Positions 7,343 to 14,526 of a stretch of 25,581 nucleotides of DNA are shown in pieces; position 1 is the first letter of the stretch, and each line of letters opens with the position of its first letter. Source of the DNA: CAYXGZ01 sp964464755. GTDB lineage: Bacteria; Planctomycetota; MHYJ01; JACPRB01. A program made the translations under genes and the position numbers. Location: assembly GCA_964464755.1 (NCBI GenBank), contig CAYXGZ010000049.1, positions 1-25,581 on the forward strand, read 5' to 3'. Under the pieces are notes generated by a model. That model ran no database searches, was not told the origin of the DNA, and saw only the letters and a program-made list of their open reading frames with translations.

Positions 7343-9640
7343 ATGGCGAAATCCGCACCCGCCGACCCCGCGCTCCGCGCCTTCCTCGCCCTCGAGGCCC
7401 CGTTCCTCCTCCCGGCCGCCGGCTCGCCCGAATCGCTCCGCCGGGCCATCTCCGCGCTCGGCGCCGGGGACGAGCCGCTCTGGCCGGGCGTCACGCAGGC
7501 GGACGCCGCGGGCTGGACCCGCGACGCGCTCCTCGAGCAGGTCGAGGGCTACTTCCGCCGGGCCGCGCTCAAGAAGGCGCTGAAGCCCGCGGAGCGGCGC
7601 CGGATGCACCGGGCCATGCTCCTCACCCGCGAGACCGACGCGCTGCTCAAGCGCTGGTTCAACGAGAAGAAGATCGCCTGGACCGCGCCCGACGGGACGT
7701 CGTACCCCTCGCCGCAAAAGGGCTTCCGGTCCTGGGGCCAGGAGGCCTGCGTCGGCATCGCCGCCGGGCTCCGGAAGGACGACGTCGTCGGCCCGCTGAT
7801 CCGGGACCTCGGCGTGGCCCTGATGTGGACGGGCGACCTGCGCAACGTGCTGACGGCGCAGTGCGGCAAGGCGGACGGCCCGATGGGCGGGCGCGACCTG
7901 CACATCGGCGACCTCGACCGCGGCGTGCTGCCGGCGACGGCGCCGCTGGCGATCTCCACGCAGACCCTGGTCGGCATCGCCTACGCGTTCCGCCTCGACA
8001 AGTCCGACCGCGTGGCGGCGGCCTTCATCGGCGAGGGCGGGTCCAGCCTCGGCGAGTGGCACGAGTCGATCAACTTCGCGGCCGCGCAGCGGCTGGGGAT
8101 GATCTTCTTCCTCGAGAACAACCAGTGGGCCCTCGGCACGCAGCGGGCCGAGCAGTCCGCCGTGAAGCGCTTCGCCCAGAAGGCCGCGGGCTACGGGATC
8201 CCCGGGATCTCGGTCTTCGGGAACGACCCCGACGAGGTGGCGGCGGCCACGGCCTGGGCGGCCGAGCGGGCCCGGTCGGGCAGGGGCCCCGCGCTCGTCG
8301 AGCTCGTCACGTACCGGCGCTCGGGCCACGCCCACCACGACGACGACCGCTTCCACGGCCAGAAGGAGCAGAAGATCCCCGGCTACGAGGTCGACGCCGA
8401 GCGCGCCCTCTGGGAGCGGGCCGACCCCGTCGAGCTCTACGAGGAGCGGCTGCTCGCCGAGGGGGTCCTCAAGAAGGGCGAGCCCGCGGCCTGGCGGCGG
8501 GAGGTCGCGGCCGAGGTGATGCAGGCGGCCGCGGAGGTCGAGGCGGCCCCGTGGCCGGAGGCGGCGACGCTCGCCGACCGCGTCTTCGCGGTGCGCGACG
8601 AGCCGCCCGCCCGGGAGTCGGCCGGGGCGACCAAGTCGATGGGCTACGACGAGGCGGTGCGCCTCGCGATGACCGACCTGCTCGAGAACGACCCGCGGGT
8701 CTTCCTGCTCGGCGAGGACATCGGCGGCCGCTACGGCGGGGCCTTCGGCGTGACGCGCCTGCTCTCGAAGAAGTTCGGGCCCGAGCGCGTCCTGAACACG
8801 CCGCTGGCGGAGTCGGCGATCGTCGGCTGCGCGGTGGGGGCGGCGCTGGCGGGGAAGAGGCCCATCGTGGAGATCCAGTTCGCGGACTTCCTGGCGCCCG
8901 CCTTCAACGCCCTGGTCAACAACGCGGCGAAGCTCCACTGGCGCTACGGGAAGCGCGTGCCGATGGTCGTCCGCCTGCCGTACGGCGGGGCGACGGGGAC
9001 GATGAACCGCCTGCTCGGCGGCGGCCCGTTCCACTCGCAGTGCCCCGAGGCCTGGTTCCTGCGCACGCCGGGCTGGAAGATCGTGGCCCCGTCCACGCCG
9101 GCGGACGCGAAGGGACTGCTCGTCGCGGCCTCGCGGGACGGGAACCCCGTTATCTTCCTCGAGTCGAAGGGGCTGTACTCGTTCTTCCGCACCGATCTCC
9201 GGGGCGAGGTCCCGCTCGACCCGGGCTACGAGGTGCCGCTCGGCCAGGCCGCCGTGCGGCGCGAGGGTGCGCACGCCACCTGCGTCACGTACGGGGCGAC
9301 GACCTGGACGGCGCTCGAGGCGGCCGCGGACCTGGAGGCGGAGGGGATCTCGCTCGAGGTGATCGACCTGCGCTCGCTGGTCCCGCTCGACGAGGAGGCG
9401 ATCCTGGCCTCGGTCGCGAAGACGCGGCGGCTCGTGATCCTGCACGAGGACTCGGTCACCGGCGGCGTGGGCGCGGAGCTCGCGGCGCGCGTCGCGGAGA
9501 AGGCGATCTACGACCTCGAGGCGCCGATCGTGCGCGTCGGGGCGCCGGACTCGCCGGTGCCGTACTCGCCGCCGCTGGAGTGGGCCCACCTGCCGAAGCG
9601 GGCGGACGTCGTGGCGGCCGTGAAGAAGGTCCTGTCCTAG
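7343..9640 (+). CDS. fused alpha-beta E1 component of a 2-oxoacid dehydrogenase (branched-chain type)
   Basis: A 765-residue thiamin-diphosphate enzyme in which E1-alpha (about 80-400) and E1-beta (about 432-765) are one chain. The alpha half has 'GPMGGRDLHIG' (179-189) and the ThDP/Mg motif as GEGGSSLGEWHES (230-242) ending at ENN (258-260), then 'TYRRSGHAHHDDD'. The beta half has 'VFLLGEDIGGRYGGAFGVT' and 'NTPLAESAIVG', whose E489 is the likely ThDP-activating glutamate. The likely reaction is oxidative decarboxylation of branched-chain 2-oxoacids, passing the acyl group to a lipoyl E2. No E2 or E3 gene is in the window. The ATG at 7343 lies 5 nt after the HD gene stop; a GTG at 7334 overlapping that stop is an alternative. 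The stop shares CTAG with the converging gene. Confidence 0.9.
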   Translation: MAKSAPADPALRAFLALEAPFLLPAAGSPESLRRAISALGAGDEPLWPGVTQADAAGWTRDALLEQVEGYFRRAALKKALKPAERRRMHRAMLLTRETDALLKRWFNEKKIAWTAPDGTSYPSPQKGFRSWGQEACVGIAAGLRKDDVVGPLIRDLGVALMWTGDLRNVLTAQCGKADGPMGGRDLHIGDLDRGVLPATAPLAISTQTLVGIAYAFRLDKSDRVAAAFIGEGGSSLGEWHESINFAAAQRLGMIFFLENNQWALGTQRAEQSAVKRFAQKAAGYGIPGISVFGNDPDEVAAATAWAAERARSGRGPALVELVTYRRSGHAHHDDDRFHGQKEQKIPGYEVDAERALWERADPVELYEERLLAEGVLKKGEPAAWRREVAAEVMQAAAEVEAAPWPEAATLADRVFAVRDEPPARESAGATKSMGYDEAVRLAMTDLLENDPRVFLLGEDIGGRYGGAFGVTRLLSKKFGPERVLNTPLAESAIVGCAVGAALAGKRPIVEIQFADFLAPAFNALVNNAAKLHWRYGKRVPMVVRLPYGGATGTMNRLLGGGPFHSQCPEAWFLRTPGWKIVAPSTPADAKGLLVAASRDGNPVIFLESKGLYSFFRTDLRGEVPLDPGYEVPLGQAAVRREGAHATCVTYGATTWTALEAAADLEAEGISLEVIDLRSLVPLDEEAILASVAKTRRLVILHEDSVTGGVGAELAARVAEKAIYDLEAPIVRVGAPDSPVPYSPPLEWAHLPKRADVVAAVKKVLS

Positions 9641-10350
9641 GCGACGGTCCCGACCCGGATCCGCCCGCCCCCGTCGACCGCCGTGAACCACGTGGCGCCC
9701 GGGTCGAAGTACAGCCGGTCCTCGCGGCCGCCCACGTGGGACAGCACCCGGTCGGCGTGGCCGAGGAACTCGACCGCGGGGGCCTCGAAGCCGAAGCGCT
9801 GGTCGAAGAAGGTCACCTTCGCCGCGCGGTTCACGAGCGGCTCGATCACCTTCAGGAACGAGGGCAGCGCCGTCGTGGAGGCCGAGCCGTCCAGGGCCGG
9901 GGTGACGCCGCGGCCGCGGAAGAAGATCTCGGCGAGCCCGAGCTTCGGGTCGGGCGGCCCGCCCCAGGCGCGGGCGGCCAGCTCCATCACGCGCCGGCGC
10001 GTCTCGCGCAGCCCGAGGTAGGTCCAGCCGGAGTACTCGGTCGCGATGCGGGGCCGTATGGCGTCGGGCATCACCGTGTAGATGGTCCCCGTGGGCGGCA
10101 CGGGGTTGTCGACCTCGACGCCGGGGTCGAGCACGGCACCGTCCGCGCCGAGCTGCTCGAGGATCAGGGTGCGGATCTGGTCGCGGGTGACGCTGCGTCG
10201 GGTCGTGCCCGTCTCGCTCAGGATGACGTGGACGGCGCACCACTCGCGGAGCTGCTTGCGGATGGCCTCGACGGTGTCCGGCAGCTGCATCTGGAACATG
10301 GCCCGGTAGACCTCGAGGCGGCGGGTCTGCAGCGGCGGGGTGCGGAACAT
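9637..10350 (-). CDS. hypothetical protein, 237 aa
   Basis: I do not recognise this family. No signal peptide or membrane helix is apparent. The N-terminal 80 residues look helical and charged, and the middle contains 'YSGWTYLGLRETRRRVMELAARAWGG'. The C-terminal third is mixed beta with 'KVTFFDQRFGFEAPAVEFLG' and 'GATWFTAVDGGGRIRV'. The ATG at 10350 is positioned 7 bp after a TATCAT box on the same strand, and there is no Shine-Dalgarno. The gene runs divergently from the gene starting at 10386 and converges on the E1 gene, with which it shares CTAG as interlocked stop codons. Confidence 0.7.
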   Translation of the reverse strand: MFRTPPLQTRRLEVYRAMFQMQLPDTVEAIRKQLREWCAVHVILSETGTTRRSVTRDQIRTLILEQLGADGAVLDPGVEVDNPVPPTGTIYTVMPDAIRPRIATEYSGWTYLGLRETRRRVMELAARAWGGPPDPKLGLAEIFFRGRGVTPALDGSASTTALPSFLKVIEPLVNRAAKVTFFDQRFGFEAPAVEFLGHADRVLSHVGGREDRLYFDPGATWFTAVDGGGRIRVGTVA

Positions 10351-10357
10351 CGCCGGG

Positions 10358-10363
10358 ATGATA
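10358..10363 (-). promoter_or_regulatory. -10 box TATCAT of a predicted leaderless promoter
   Basis: On the minus strand TATCAT ends 7 bp before the ATG at 10350. It lies only 10 bp from the -10 of the opposite-facing gene, so the two promoters must overlap. Confidence 0.5.
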
Positions 10364-10373
10364 CCACGTCGTG

Positions 10374-10379
10374 TACTCT
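10374..10379 (+). promoter_or_regulatory. -10 box TACTCT of a predicted leaderless promoter
   Basis: TACTCT ends 6 bp before the ATG at 10386. No Shine-Dalgarno precedes the start. It is back-to-back with the minus-strand TATCAT in a 35-bp gap. Confidence 0.5.
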
Positions 10380-10385
10380 GGGGCG

Positions 10386-10781
10386 ATGAGCCTGCCGAAG
10401 GAGCTCCGGGAACGGGCGAGGGCGCCGCACCGGCTCGCGATCTGGACCCGGGAGGCCGCGTTCCCGGACGCGGCGGCGCTGGCGCGCTTCTGCGGCCTCG
10501 AGGCGGCCGCCGGGGGCGAGGGCTGGTTCCGCGCGGCCTCCGGCCCCGTCGTCGTGCTCGTGCTGAGGCCGGACGAGGCGCCGGAGGGGCCGGAGGGGTA
10601 CGCGCACGTCCTGGAGGTCGAATCCGGGTCGGCCCGGCCCTGCTTCCTCGCGGCCTACCACGCGGCCCGCAGCCTCGGGGGCGTGGTCTGGATCCAGAAG
10701 CGCTTCGAGGCCTACGCCCCGGCGCGCTTCGGGGAGCTGTACCTGGCCGACGTGGACCTCGAGGCCCGCTGGACGGGGTAG
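10386..10781 (+). CDS. hypothetical protein, 131 aa
   Basis: A small soluble protein that I do not recognise. It alternates strands and helices (RLAIWTREAAF, GPVVVLVLRPDE, GGVVWIQKRF, FGELYLADVDLEARW), suggesting a compact alpha/beta fold. There is no signal peptide, cysteine cluster or catalytic signature. A GTG at 10371 is in frame but lies upstream of the -10 box. The ATG at 10386, 6 bp after TACTCT, is the better start. The hairpin just after its TAG faces the other strand, so its own terminator is unclear. Confidence 0.65.
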   Translation: MSLPKELRERARAPHRLAIWTREAAFPDAAALARFCGLEAAAGGEGWFRAASGPVVVLVLRPDEAPEGPEGYAHVLEVESGSARPCFLAAYHAARSLGGVVWIQKRFEAYAPARFGELYLADVDLEARWTG

Positions 10782-10814
10782 GAAAAGAAACGCCGCCGGC
10801 GCGGGCCGGCGGCG
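10782..10814 (-). terminator. Rho-independent terminator for the 10839-12458 transcript
   Basis: A perfect 10-bp G+C-rich stem (arms 10791-10800 and 10805-10814, loop GCGG) is followed on the minus strand by a T-run with one C (TTTCTTTTCC). The T-run is on the minus side only, so it serves the minus-strand gene ending at 10839. Confidence 0.85.
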
Positions 10815-10838
10815 TCTCGGGAGTCCCGGGGAATCCGT

Positions 10839-12458
10839 CTACTTCTTCTCGACCAGCTTCTCCAGCCCGCGGCGCTCGTTCGCCTCCACGAGGAAGTTGA
10901 TCAGGAGGTTCTGGATCGTGAACTCGTCCTCCCGCTTCTTCTGCTTGCCGAAGTGGCTCATGACGTGGAGGACGCGGCCGCCGGACATCTTGGCGCGGTC
11001 CTGCTCGATGGGCTTGCCGGAGGCGACGGGGTCGCCGCCCGCGCTCGAGCCCGACTTCGGATTCACCGCGAAGGTGATCGCCACGGCGTCGGAGCCGTTG
11101 TTGCCCGCCTTCTCGCCGACGTCGGGCGAGTAGATCAGGACGGTGACCTTGGACTTGTCCATGATCTTGATCGAGGGGCTCTCGTTGTCGATCTTCCAGG
11201 TGTGGGCGACCTTCTCGAAGTCGCTCTCGGACATCGTGCCGCCGCCGGACATCTTGGGGGGCTTGATGAAGACGCGGCGCAGGAACGGGTGCGTCGCGGC
11301 GCCCGGCTTGGGCAGGATGTTGACCTCCATCTCGGAGATGTAGTTGCCCAGCTTCACGAACTCGCCGAAGCGGGCGTCGAGGATCTCCTTGAGCGCCCAG
11401 TCCTCGGTGAAGAGGTAGCCGCCCTCGTTGACGTAGCGCCGGATCTTGTCCAGGGCCGACCCTTCGAGCACGAAACTCGTGCTCTCATGCTTGTTGCACC
11501 CCGTTCACTGGAACCGGCGGAGGTCGGAGGCCCCGCCCGGCTTGCAGGTGGGGCAGACGCAGTGCGACTCGATAAAGGTGCAGTTGACGCAGAGGGCGAT
11601 GTAGTCCTCGGGCTTGCAGTCGGCCTTCCCGAAGGCGACCTTGTCGACCTTGTCCACCTGCAGGCCCATCTGCGAGATGATCTTGTCGATGTTGTCGAGG
11701 TCGTGGTTCTTCTTGCACTTGCACTTGTCGCCCGCGCCGAGGACGAGGATCTTGCCGGTCTTGAGGCGCTCGTACTCGGTCTTCTTCAGGCCGTCCGCGA
11801 CGGTGCCGGTGCCGGCGCCGCCGGGGCGCGACTTCAGGGAGTCCCAGGACTTGTCCTTGTTGGCCTCCCACCAGCCGGCCCAGTTCGAGAGGCTCTCGCC
11901 GTAGTCCGCGATGAGCAGGCTCCGGAGCACCTGGAAGAGGCGGCGCTTCAGGTCCTCGGTGGCGGGCCCCTTCTGGAGCATCTCGAGCACCGTGGTGACC
12001 GTCTCCTTGTTCCCGACGTCCTGCATGTGCTCGACGGCGACGATCGCGATGTCGGGCGGGCCCTGCTTCAGCAGGGTGAGCAGCGCGCCCTCGATGCCCT
12101 CGCCGAAGTTCCCGTGGAGCGCGGCCGCCAGGTCGCGGCCCAGCGACGAGGACTTGTTCTCGAGGATGAACTTGACGACCTCGCCGAGCGGCTCCGAGCC
12201 GTTGAACGACGCGGATCCCCGGACGAGCGTCCAGTAGATGTTCACGTCGACCTTGTTCTTCAGGCCGCCGAGCACGACCTTGGCCGCGGCCGGCGAGTTG
12301 ATCTTCAGCAGGGCCCGGACCGCCTCCTCGAGCGGCTTCTCGGCCTGCAGCTGCAGGGCCATTTTGAACTGCTTCTCGACCGCGCCCAGGTCCTCCTGGG
12401 CCGAGACGGCCGGGATGGCCAGCGCGAGGACGAGAACCGCCGCGGACAATCGGGTCAT
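10839..12458 (-). CDS. candidate selenoprotein: exported HEAT-like / cysteine-rich / DUF4159-like protein with in-frame TGA (U318)
   Basis: One reading frame of 540 codons runs from the ATG at 12458 (GGAGG upstream) to a TAG at 10839, interrupted only by a TGA at 11507-11505 (codon 318). Residues 1-21 are a signal peptide ending SAQ. Residues 30-205 are HEAT-like helices. From 235 a Rossmann/ThuA-like domain begins (GKILVLGAGDKCKCKKNH). A cysteine-rich insert holds C246, C248, C281, C290-x-x-C293, C300-x-C302-x-x-C305 and then U318-T-G-C321. Downstream the same domain resumes (IRRYVNEGGYLFTEDW) and ends in a DUF4159-like 'GRVLHVMSHFGKQ...NLLINFLVE'. The downstream part has no ribosome binding site and would lack its fold's first half, so two genes are unlikely. 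A nonsense mutation or base error is the main alternative. Function is unknown; redox or metal binding is inferred. Confidence 0.7.
11466..11484 (-). promoter_or_regulatory. candidate bacterial SECIS hairpin for U318
   Basis: A perfect 8-bp stem (GAGCACGA / TCGTGCTC) closes a 3-nt GTT loop. The first loop base lies after 28 nt counted from the TGA. Bacterial SECIS elements are known for a short stem, a G (often GU) at the loop start and about 16-37 nt of spacing, all of which fit. No T-run follows, so it is not a terminator. Confidence 0.6.
11505..11507 (-). other. in-frame TGA, predicted selenocysteine codon (U318)
   Basis: The triplet is read TGA-ACG-GGG-TGC on the minus strand, giving a U-x-x-C redox-type motif if decoded as selenocysteine. 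The frame is open on both sides, for 317 codons upstream and 221 downstream. Confidence 0.6.
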
Positions 12459-12492
12459 GTTCTACCTCCAGAGGAAGGGCTCGCCGGAATTC

Positions 12493-12521
12493 AAGCTACC
12501 CCATGGTGGAACGACGCACAA
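12493..12521 (-). promoter_or_regulatory. possible sigma-70 promoter of the 12458 gene
   Basis: On the minus strand TTGTGC (12521-12516), a 17-bp spacer and TAGCTT (12498-12493) could be the -35 and -10. This would give a leader of about 30 nt carrying the GGAGG Shine-Dalgarno. The -10 is weak. Confidence 0.35.
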
Positions 12522-12554
12522 TAGAATTCTCCCCGCGGAATCGCCCGGGACTGG

Positions 12555-12560
12555 TACGCT
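12555..12560 (+). promoter_or_regulatory. -10 box TACGCT of a predicted leaderless promoter
   Basis: TACGCT ends 7 bp before the GTG at 12568, and no Shine-Dalgarno is present. A TAGAAT at about 12522-12527 is a second candidate further upstream. Confidence 0.45.
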
Positions 12561-12567
12561 GGCCGCC

Positions 12568-12957
12568 GTGGACGCCCCCCGGATCCTCATCGTCGACGAC
12601 GCGGAACCCACGCGCCTGATCCTCGAGCACGCCTTCAAGGGGACGGGCTACGACGCCCGGTCCGCCGGCAGCGCCAGCGAGGCCCGGTCCCTGCTCCGGG
12701 ACTTCGTCCCCGCGGTGGCCGTGGTCGACGCCATCCTCAAGGAGGGCAGCGGGTACGACGTGTGCCGGCTGCTGCGGACGGCCCCGGTCTACGCGGCGAC
12801 CAAGATCATCCTGATCAGCGGGGTGCCCGAGGTCCAGCACGAGGCCCGGAAGTTCCCGGGGGCCTACGACCTCTTCCTCGACAAGCCGTTCTCCCTGCGG
12901 GTGCTCGTCGAGCACCTGCGCCGGCTCGCCGGGCCCCCGGCGCCGCTCCCGGCCTAA
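12568..12957 (+). CDS. single-domain response regulator (CheY-like receiver)
   Basis: A 129-residue receiver domain with no output domain. The acidic pair is D10-D11 (LIVDDAE), the phospho-acceptor is D54 (AVVDAIL), the switch Ser is S84 (ILISG) and the conserved lysine is K106 (LDKPFS), so it should be phosphorylatable. It probably relays a signal by protein contact. No histidine kinase is adjacent; the nearest kinase in the window is Ser/Thr type at 19922-21583. The start is a GTG 7 bp after a TACGCT box. It lies between two minus-strand selenoprotein candidates, and its TAA overlaps the T-run side of the opposite-strand terminator. Confidence 0.9.
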   Translation: MDAPRILIVDDAEPTRLILEHAFKGTGYDARSAGSASEARSLLRDFVPAVAVVDAILKEGSGYDVCRLLRTAPVYAATKIILISGVPEVQHEARKFPGAYDLFLDKPFSLRVLVEHLRRLAGPPAPLPA

Positions 12958-12988
12958 AAGAAAAGCGGGCCCCGTTGCCGGGGCCCGC
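12956..12988 (-). terminator. Rho-independent terminator after the peroxiredoxin-like gene
   Basis: A perfect 9-bp stem (arms 12965-12973 and 12980-12988, loop GTTGCC) is followed on the minus strand by TTTTCTTTTAG. It ends the hldD-like / redoxin transcript, just past the candidate SECIS hairpin. The plus side has only a poor T-stretch. Confidence 0.85.
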
Positions 12989-12995
12989 GTCGTTT

Positions 12996-13011
12996 CCGGT
13001 CGACCGACCGG
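12996..13011 (-). promoter_or_regulatory. candidate bacterial SECIS hairpin with GGUC loop for U182
   Basis: A perfect 6-bp stem (CCGGTC / GACCGG) closes the tetraloop GGTC. The loop begins after 24 nt counted from the TGA at 13032-13030. GGUC is part of the known apical loop of the E. coli fdhF SECIS. The hairpin lies directly after the second stop, which is normal for C-terminal selenocysteine genes. It has no T-run, and a separate terminator follows. Confidence 0.68.
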
Positions 13012-13575
13012 TCATTTCCCGCGCAGCTTTCAGCCCGCGAACTTCCGGTCGCTCTCGGGGGCCGGGGTCCCGCCCAGCGCGGCCTTCACGGCGTCGGCGA
13101 GGAAGGTCTCCTCCTTGACGCCGCAGCCGCCCCGGTAGACCAGCTTGCCCGCGCGGTCCAGGACGAAGGTCGTGTTCACCTGCTTCGCGCCGAGGTGGTC
13201 GCTGAGCTTGTGGCCCGCGTCGTGGGTCCAGGTCCAGCCGTGGCCGTGGGCGGCGACGTACTTCCGGACGGCCTCCTCGGTGTCGTGGTGGTAGGCCCAG
13301 ACCGAGATGAAGGCGACGTTCGACGCCGCGTCGGCGTAGGGGGCCGCCAGCTTGGCGACGGCCTCGGGCTTCACGGCCACGGGACACTTCTCGCTCTGGA
13401 AGTAGAGGACGACGACCTTGCCCTCGACCTTCTTCTCCGCGTCGGCGCGGAAGTCCGAGAGCTTGATCTCCTTGCCGTCGCCGGCCTTGAACGCCGCGTC
13501 GGGCACGACCTCTCCGATCTTGAGGTCGCCGGGGGCGGCGAGGAGCAGGGCCAGCAGGAACGCGGACGACTTCAT
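13012..13575 (-). CDS. candidate selenoprotein: peroxiredoxin/redoxin-like protein with C-terminal in-frame TGA (U182)
   Basis: A thioredoxin-fold protein of the AhpC/TSA (PRX-like) type, exported by a short signal peptide (MKSSAFLLALLLAAP). The likely peroxidatic site is C64 in 'FQSEKCPVAVK', the CPVA motif of this family, with a further cysteine C151 in YRGGCG. Conventional translation stops at TGA 13032-13030 after '...SDRKFAG'. Read through, it gives U182-K-L-R-G-K and a second TGA at 13014-13012. Relatives usually end in a 'G-C-(S/T)-x-K' tail, so the TGA sits where a cysteine is expected. The ATG has GGAGG 5 nt upstream and lies 13 nt after the heptose-epimerase stop. If not recoded, the protein is 181 residues without that tail. 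Confidence 0.75.
13030..13032 (-). other. in-frame TGA, predicted selenocysteine codon (U182)
   Basis: The TGA is followed by five sense codons (K-L-R-G-K) and a second TGA. It occupies the position of the C-terminal cysteine of related redoxins and is followed at the right distance by a GGUC-loop hairpin. Confidence 0.65.
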
Positions 13576-13588
13576 GGGGACCTCCGGG

Positions 13589-14518
13589 TTATTTCCGTTT
13601 CGCCCAGCCGAGCCGGGTCATGTAGTCCAGGACGCCGCGCTCGAGGTCGAACGCGGGGCGGTAGCCGAGGTCCTTCGCGGAGCGGGACAGGTCGGCCTCC
13701 GTGAAGGTCTGGTAGAAGTCGTAGGGGTTGTCGAAGTAGTCCGGCTCGAGGCGGGTGCCGAGGGCGGCGTTGAGCGCGGCGATCACGTCGTTGAAGGAGC
13801 GGGCCTTGCCGCTGCCGACGTTGTACGGGGCCCCGCGGCCCTTCGCCGAGGCGAGGATCGTGGCGGCGACGGCGTCGTCGACGTGGACGAAGTCGCGCTC
13901 CTGCTCGCCGTGCTTGAAGATGCGGGGCCGCTTGCCGTCGCGGATCTGCAGGGCGAGCTGCCAGATCATGCTGGAGAGGGCGCCCTTGTGGGCCTCGCCG
14001 GGCCCGTAGACGTTGAAGTAGCGCACGCCGTCGACCTTCATCCCGTCGTCGCGGGCGCGCTGCGCGAGGTTGTCGAGGACGACCTTGGAGAAGCCGTAGA
14101 CGTTGGCGGGGGCGGCGGGGAAGTCCTCGGCCATGCGCTCCGAGGCGATGCCGTAGGTGGCGGCGCTGGAGGCGTAGACGACGCGGGCCCTCGAGGCGCG
14201 GGCGATCTCGAGGACGCGGCGGAAGCCCTCGACGTTGTCGTAGACCATGAGCCGCTGGTCGGCGACCCGGGTGTCGGTGATCGAGGCGAGGTGGAAGACG
14301 AGGTCGAAGGCGGGCTTCGCGGGGTGCCAGTGCTGGACGCCGAGGGCGACGACGTCGCCGCGGTAGCCGCGGAGGTTCTTGAAGGAGCCGGAACGGAAGT
14401 CGTCGACGATCGTCAAACGGGCGTCCGGGTGCAGGTCCTGCAGGCGCAGGGCGAGGCGGGAGCCGATGAAGCCGGCGCCGCCGGTGACCAGGATGCGCCT
14501 CGGGGAGCGGGGGGGCAT
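13589..14518 (-). CDS. hldD: NAD-dependent epimerase, probable ADP-L-glycero-D-manno-heptose 6-epimerase
   Basis: A 309-residue short-chain dehydrogenase/epimerase. The Rossmann motif is ILVTGGAGFIGS (9-20), followed by 'FHLASITDT', 'YASSAATYG' (catalytic Ser/Thr region) and 'NVYGFSK' (the Y-x-x-x-K pair). The HldD-type stretches 'VRYFNVYGPGEAHKG', 'GEQERDFVHVDD' and 'NPYDFYQTFTEADLS' make the heptose epimerase the closest match by eye. The enzyme makes the ADP-heptose used for LPS inner core. Another NDP-sugar epimerase is possible. The ATG at 14518 follows a TACAAT -10 by 8 bp without a Shine-Dalgarno, and the redoxin gene follows in the same transcript. Confidence 0.82.
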   Translation of the reverse strand: MPPRSPRRILVTGGAGFIGSRLALRLQDLHPDARLTIVDDFRSGSFKNLRGYRGDVVALGVQHWHPAKPAFDLVFHLASITDTRVADQRLMVYDNVEGFRRVLEIARASRARVVYASSAATYGIASERMAEDFPAAPANVYGFSKVVLDNLAQRARDDGMKVDGVRYFNVYGPGEAHKGALSSMIWQLALQIRDGKRPRIFKHGEQERDFVHVDDAVAATILASAKGRGAPYNVGSGKARSFNDVIAALNAALGTRLEPDYFDNPYDFYQTFTEADLSRSAKDLGYRPAFDLERGVLDYMTRLGWAKRK

Positions 14519-14526
14519 GGGCGCCC

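Noticed and set aside
10839..11471. A separate downstream gene starting at GTG 11471
   Set aside because: There is no Shine-Dalgarno or -10 box, the GTG lies inside the hairpin stem, and the protein would lack the first half of its fold. It is in the same frame as the upstream part, so one interrupted gene is simpler.
11466..11484. The hairpin after the first TGA as a transcription terminator
   Set aside because: No T-run follows on the minus strand, and the downstream frame continues for more than 200 codons to a genuine terminator at 10782-10814.
12996..13011. The CCGGTC inverted repeat as an operator or part of the terminator
   Set aside because: A complete hairpin plus T-run terminator lies just beyond it. 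The spacing and GGUC loop fit a SECIS better, although operator function cannot be excluded.
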